From Lachnospiraceae bacterium UBA7093 (GTDB lineage Bacteria > Bacillota > Clostridia > Lachnospirales > Lachnospiraceae), in the NCBI GenBank assembly GCA_002492465.1, contig DKYT01000004.1, positions 1 through 64,000 on the forward strand: 64,000 nt of DNA, read 5' to 3'. Numbering within the stretch: position 1 is the first letter of the stretch; each line of letters starts with the position of its first letter. Shown piece by piece: positions 61,428 to 64,000 of this stretch. The notes under the pieces are model-generated. The model was not told the origin of the DNA and did not search any database. It worked only from the letters and a program-made list of their open reading frames with translations. The position numbers and the translations under genes are program-made.

Positions 61428-61480
61428 AAAAACCTTCAGATGAGAAAAACTAACCAAAAGTAAATCATCTGGAGGTTTTT
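61428..61480 (+). terminator. Terminator hairpin holding the spoVAD ribosome site
   Basis: AAAACCTTCAGATGA (61429-61443) pairs with TCATCTGGAGGTTTT (61465-61479) around a 21-base loop, ending in TTTTTT just before ATG 61482. The stem contains the GGAGG of spoVAD. It can end the SGNH transcript, and in read-through RNA it would block translation of spoVAD. Confidence 0.75.
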
Positions 61481-61481
61481 T

Positions 61482-62519
61482 ATGGATACAACAGTTGGAG
61501 CGATTTTTGAACAGGGACAGAGAAGCATTAAGGTGCCGATTCCCGTTTATATAAGAGCAAGCGCATCGGTAGCGGGAACCAAGGAGGGAGAAGGTCCCTT
61601 TGGGGACTGCTTTGATGTGGTCGGAATAGATGACAAATTTGGCTGCGATACCTGGGAAGAGGCGGAAAGCACTCTGCAGAAGGAGGCATTGACCCTTGCC
61701 ATAGGAAAATCAGGGCTGAAAAATGAGGAAATCAAATATCTTTTTGCAGGGGATCTTCTGGGACAGTCTATTGCCAGCAGCTTTGGGTTGGGCGCATTTC
61801 AGATTCCTCTGATCGGTATGTACGGCGCCTGCTCTACCTGCGGGCTTTCCATGTCGATGGCGACGGTGATGATTGCAGGGGGAATGGCGGAGCATGCGGC
61901 ATGTGTTACCTCCAGCCATTTCGCCAGTGCGGAGAAGGAATTTCGATTTCCCTTGGGGTATGGAAATCAGAGACCTCTTTCCGCCACATGGACGGTTACG
62001 GGAAGCGGAGCGTTTATCTTAAGCAGCGTGAAAAGCGAGAAGGACAGAGCCATGATCACAGGGCTGACCATAGGAAAGATCGTGGATTTCGGTTTGAAGG
62101 ATTCCATGAATATGGGAGCCTGTATGGCGCCTGCAGCATGTGATACCATCTATCATCATTTGGTGGATTTTGGAAGAACGCCTTCTGATTATGATAAAAT
62201 CATTACCGGAGATCTTGGCAGCGTGGGACAGAAAGCGCTCTGGGATATGATGCGGGAAAAAGGAATGGACATTTCCAAGGTGCATATGGATTGCGGTATG
62301 GAAATCTACGATCAAAGCCAGGACGCTCATGCTGGAGGAAGCGGCTGCGGCTGCAGCGCGGTGACCTTGTCAGCTTTTGTGTTGAAGCAGCTGGAGGAAG
62401 GAAAATGGAAGCGGGTGCTGTTTGTTCCCACAGGGGCGCTGCTGTCGAAAACAAGCTTCAATGAAGGACAGAGCATACCGGGAATTGCCCATGGAGTGGA
62501 ATTGACAGGATGCAGATAA
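61482..62519 (+). CDS. spoVAD: Stage V sporulation protein AD
   Basis: A 345-residue thiolase-fold protein that binds dipicolinic acid and works with SpoVAC in loading the spore core. Recognisable are VYIRASASVAGTKEGEGPFGDCFD, the thiolase-like YGACSTCGLSMSMAT, FPLGYGNQRPLSATWTVTGSGAFIL, and the glycine-rich HAGGSGCGCSAV. Length is right. The ribosome site is inside a terminator-like stem. spoVAE is not adjacent, and spoVAC is on the other strand upstream. Confidence 0.94.
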   Translation: MDTTVGAIFEQGQRSIKVPIPVYIRASASVAGTKEGEGPFGDCFDVVGIDDKFGCDTWEEAESTLQKEALTLAIGKSGLKNEEIKYLFAGDLLGQSIASSFGLGAFQIPLIGMYGACSTCGLSMSMATVMIAGGMAEHAACVTSSHFASAEKEFRFPLGYGNQRPLSATWTVTGSGAFILSSVKSEKDRAMITGLTIGKIVDFGLKDSMNMGACMAPAACDTIYHHLVDFGRTPSDYDKIITGDLGSVGQKALWDMMREKGMDISKVHMDCGMEIYDQSQDAHAGGSGCGCSAVTLSAFVLKQLEEGKWKRVLFVPTGALLSKTSFNEGQSIPGIAHGVELTGCR

Positions 62520-62549
62520 ACAAATTTGGCGAAAAAAGGGGGAGGATCT

Positions 62550-62924
62550 ATGAAGCATTGGAAACAAACGGCGGTTTTTCTGGCAATAGGGACTTTATGG
62601 ATAGGAGGAAGCTTTGACAGTTTTGCCGCACCGGGGATACAGGCGGACTACAGGATGGTTGACGCCCTGCCGGAAGGAAAGGAAAAGTCGGAATATATTT
62701 CTTTGATCAGTGGCGATATAGAATATCAGTTAGAAGCGGGCGATACCCTGTGGAGGATTGCCCGGCGCTTTTTGGGTGCAGGGAGCAGATATGAGGAAAT
62801 TTGCCATAAAAATACAGATGTTATTTCTGATCCCAATATTTTAATGGCAGGAGATACCATCCAAATTCCGGAGTATCGATACATACCCAAGGATCGGTTT
62901 GGCAGAGGCGGAGCGGTGCAGTAA
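62550..62924 (+). CDS. Secreted LysM-domain protein
   Basis: A 124-residue protein with a signal peptide (about 1-26, ending FAAPG) and one C-terminal LysM domain (about 60-110: YQLEAGDTLWRIARRFLGAG, NPNIL-like SDPNILMAGDTIQIP), which binds peptidoglycan or chitin-like glycans. ATG 62550 is preferred, with GGGGGAGG just before it; an earlier TTG in frame has no site. It lies after spoVAD and could be a spore-coat or wall-associated protein. The next gene begins at its end. Confidence 0.88.
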   Translation: MKHWKQTAVFLAIGTLWIGGSFDSFAAPGIQADYRMVDALPEGKEKSEYISLISGDIEYQLEAGDTLWRIARRFLGAGSRYEEICHKNTDVISDPNILMAGDTIQIPEYRYIPKDRFGRGGAVQ

Positions 62925-62949
62925 AAACTGCCAGGGAAGAGTATCCAAT

Positions 62950-63801
62950 TTGAAATTTGAGAAGTACGGAATGGACGAGGGAAGCGATTTGTGCGGATAT
63001 TCGTTCGATTTTGATACAGGGGAAAAGGTGATGGAGTTCGCTCTTTTTTACCGTTTGGGAGCGAAGAACATGTCGGAAGTGATAGGAGTACAGGAAAAAT
63101 CTCAGGAAACCTGTTTAACGAACGTAGTGGATGTGACCCGCTATATTGCCGCAAGTTTTCAGGATTACGGCGGAAAAATCGGAGCCGGATTTGTAAAAGT
63201 GACGGATAACGTAGGCGCTTTGGACTGGAACTATCCGGAAGGCTTTCCTTATGGAAGAAAAGAGGAGGAGGATTATAAACCCCTGTTGGTTTTGGAGTGC
63301 AACGGATGCTGGGAAGAGATCCGTCTGGAGGAGGACAGGGTTCTTACTTATGAGGATCTGGGATATTTTAGAAACGCAGAGAAATTGGCGCTTATTATAT
63401 GTACCCAGAAGGATTATTCTTTTATTGCTAATATGCCCCATTTAAAGGAATTGTCTATCCGTGCTGGGGAAGCGGTGGACAATGTGGATTTTCTTTCCGG
63501 ACTAAAGGAATTGCGAACCCTGAAGCTGATTCAGAATTATGACTATGAGGATGACGGAAAAACTGCGGCATTTGAAAACATAACGGATGTTTCTCAATTA
63601 AAAAACTGCCCCCAGCTGCGCTATCTGTTCCTGGAAATGCCTGGGCTGCATGATTTTTCTTTTTTGGAGAGCTGTCCCCAAATCTGTACCATAGAGCTTT
63701 CAGGAGAACCCCAGGGAGAGCCGGCAGTGCCGGAGCTTTCCCTCCTGTCTAATGCCAGATTTATTCATTTTTACGAGGACAGTCTTCGGTTTGAACCATA
63801 A
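62950..63801 (+). CDS. Unknown soluble protein with LRR-like C terminus
   Basis: About 283 residues. The N-terminal half (about 1-120) is of unknown fold, with a cluster of Gly and Asp (GAGFVKVTDNVGALDWNYPEGFPYG). The C-terminal half has leucine-spaced repeats (ADVSQLKNC-like LKNCPQLRYLFLEMPGLHDFSFLESC, LKELRTLKLIQ) suggestive of leucine-rich repeats. The start is uncertain: TTG 62950 after GGGAAGAG, ATG 62971, or TTG 62899 are possible. No signal peptide is clear. It overlaps no other gene and is close to the LysM gene. Confidence 0.7.
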   Translation: MKFEKYGMDEGSDLCGYSFDFDTGEKVMEFALFYRLGAKNMSEVIGVQEKSQETCLTNVVDVTRYIAASFQDYGGKIGAGFVKVTDNVGALDWNYPEGFPYGRKEEEDYKPLLVLECNGCWEEIRLEEDRVLTYEDLGYFRNAEKLALIICTQKDYSFIANMPHLKELSIRAGEAVDNVDFLSGLKELRTLKLIQNYDYEDDGKTAAFENITDVSQLKNCPQLRYLFLEMPGLHDFSFLESCPQICTIELSGEPQGEPAVPELSLLSNARFIHFYEDSLRFEP

Positions 63802-63913
63802 ATTTTCTGTTCCCTATTTTAGAAATTAGATTGAAAAGTATAAGCAGAATATAGTAAACTATAAGTACTTTTCAGGTAGACCGAAGAAAATCATGACGAG
63901 ATGGGGGAAGAAA

Positions 63914-64000
63914 ATGCCAAAGGGAAAATTTAAATCGGCAGGTATTACCATAGCTGTAACCATAGCGGTTATGTTGATAGCTGCCGTATTTCACTATTTT
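63914..64000 (+). CDS. Start of a membrane or secreted protein, cut by the window end
   Basis: ATG 63914 after GGGGAAG opens a frame of 29 codons to the window edge. It reads a short basic N terminus (PKGKFKSAG) followed by a hydrophobic helix (ITIAVTIAVMLIAAVF), so it has a signal peptide or an anchor. The rest is outside the window, and the product is unknown. Confidence 0.7.
   Translation, partial: MPKGKFKSAGITIAVTIAVMLIAAVFHYF

Noticed and set aside
1..64000. CRISPR array, prophage, IS element or integrase
   Set aside because: No regularly spaced repeats, transposase, integrase or phage structural genes were seen.

Overview
The window looks like chromosome from a spore-forming, butyrate-producing member of the Clostridia, most likely Lachnospiraceae. 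The evidence is a complete thl-crt-hbd-bcd-etfB-etfA butyryl-CoA operon, the sporulation genes spoVAC and spoVAD, Lachnospiraceae-type proteins of the DUF6062 and DUF6106 kinds, strong AGGAGG ribosome sites, moderate GC and a strong bias of genes to the + strand. Most of it is housekeeping or conserved accessory DNA. No prophage, insertion sequence, integrase or CRISPR array is visible.

Layout. 1-132: two tRNA genes (a partial one and tRNA-Leu UAA). 198-5728: methyltransferase, sulfur and one-carbon genes (metY, metF), a GtrA flippase-like protein, an SDR and trxB. 5954-8445: a secreted SH3-NlpC/P60 wall hydrolase, then a 500-base gap with a DnaA-box cluster, then hpf. 8580-11548: a GT-C-like membrane protein and a GT2-GtrA fusion. 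11559-16177: regulators (AraC-GyrI, WYL), an M23 peptidase and a DinB protein, bounded by two long intergenic palindromes. 16189-18335: a yybP-ykoY type (manganese) riboswitch with an overlapping terminator in front of an HflK/HflC pair. 18374-24697: the butyrate operon. 24738-29595: two-component system plus ABC exporter. 29612-34356: small ORF, mtnA, chemotaxis receptor, membrane-anchored lipase-like protein. 34420-37763: gatCAB. 37776-39201: an AT-rich islet with a broken AbiF/Abi_2 HEPN toxin gene, its probable AbiF-type RNA and an unknown gene. 39356-40715: NapH-like ferredoxin plus PadR regulator. 40727-45141: ACT regulator, hom, an ApgM-like gene and lysC. 45173-54210: DUF6106, guaB, a GGDEF-EAL protein, glnS, DUF2225 and a MocR regulator. 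54259-58090: an acidic YtxH-like protein, an XRE/radical-SAM pair, TetR and DUF6062. 58133-62519: spoVAC and spoVAD flanking an MBOAT/SGNH acylation pair. 62550-64000: LysM protein, an unknown protein and a truncated gene.

The points most worth a second look are: the riboswitch controlling SPFH (HflKC) genes; the AbiF-type RNA with a decayed toxin; the two 229 and 361 bp palindromes; the DnaA-box cluster away from dnaA; the ApgM homologue inside an aspartate-family operon with no classical homoserine kinase; the hairpins at the starts of spoVAD and glnS; and the GT-C/GT2-GtrA sugar-transfer unit. All calls come from reading the sequence; family names are from memory of motifs, and no database search was run.
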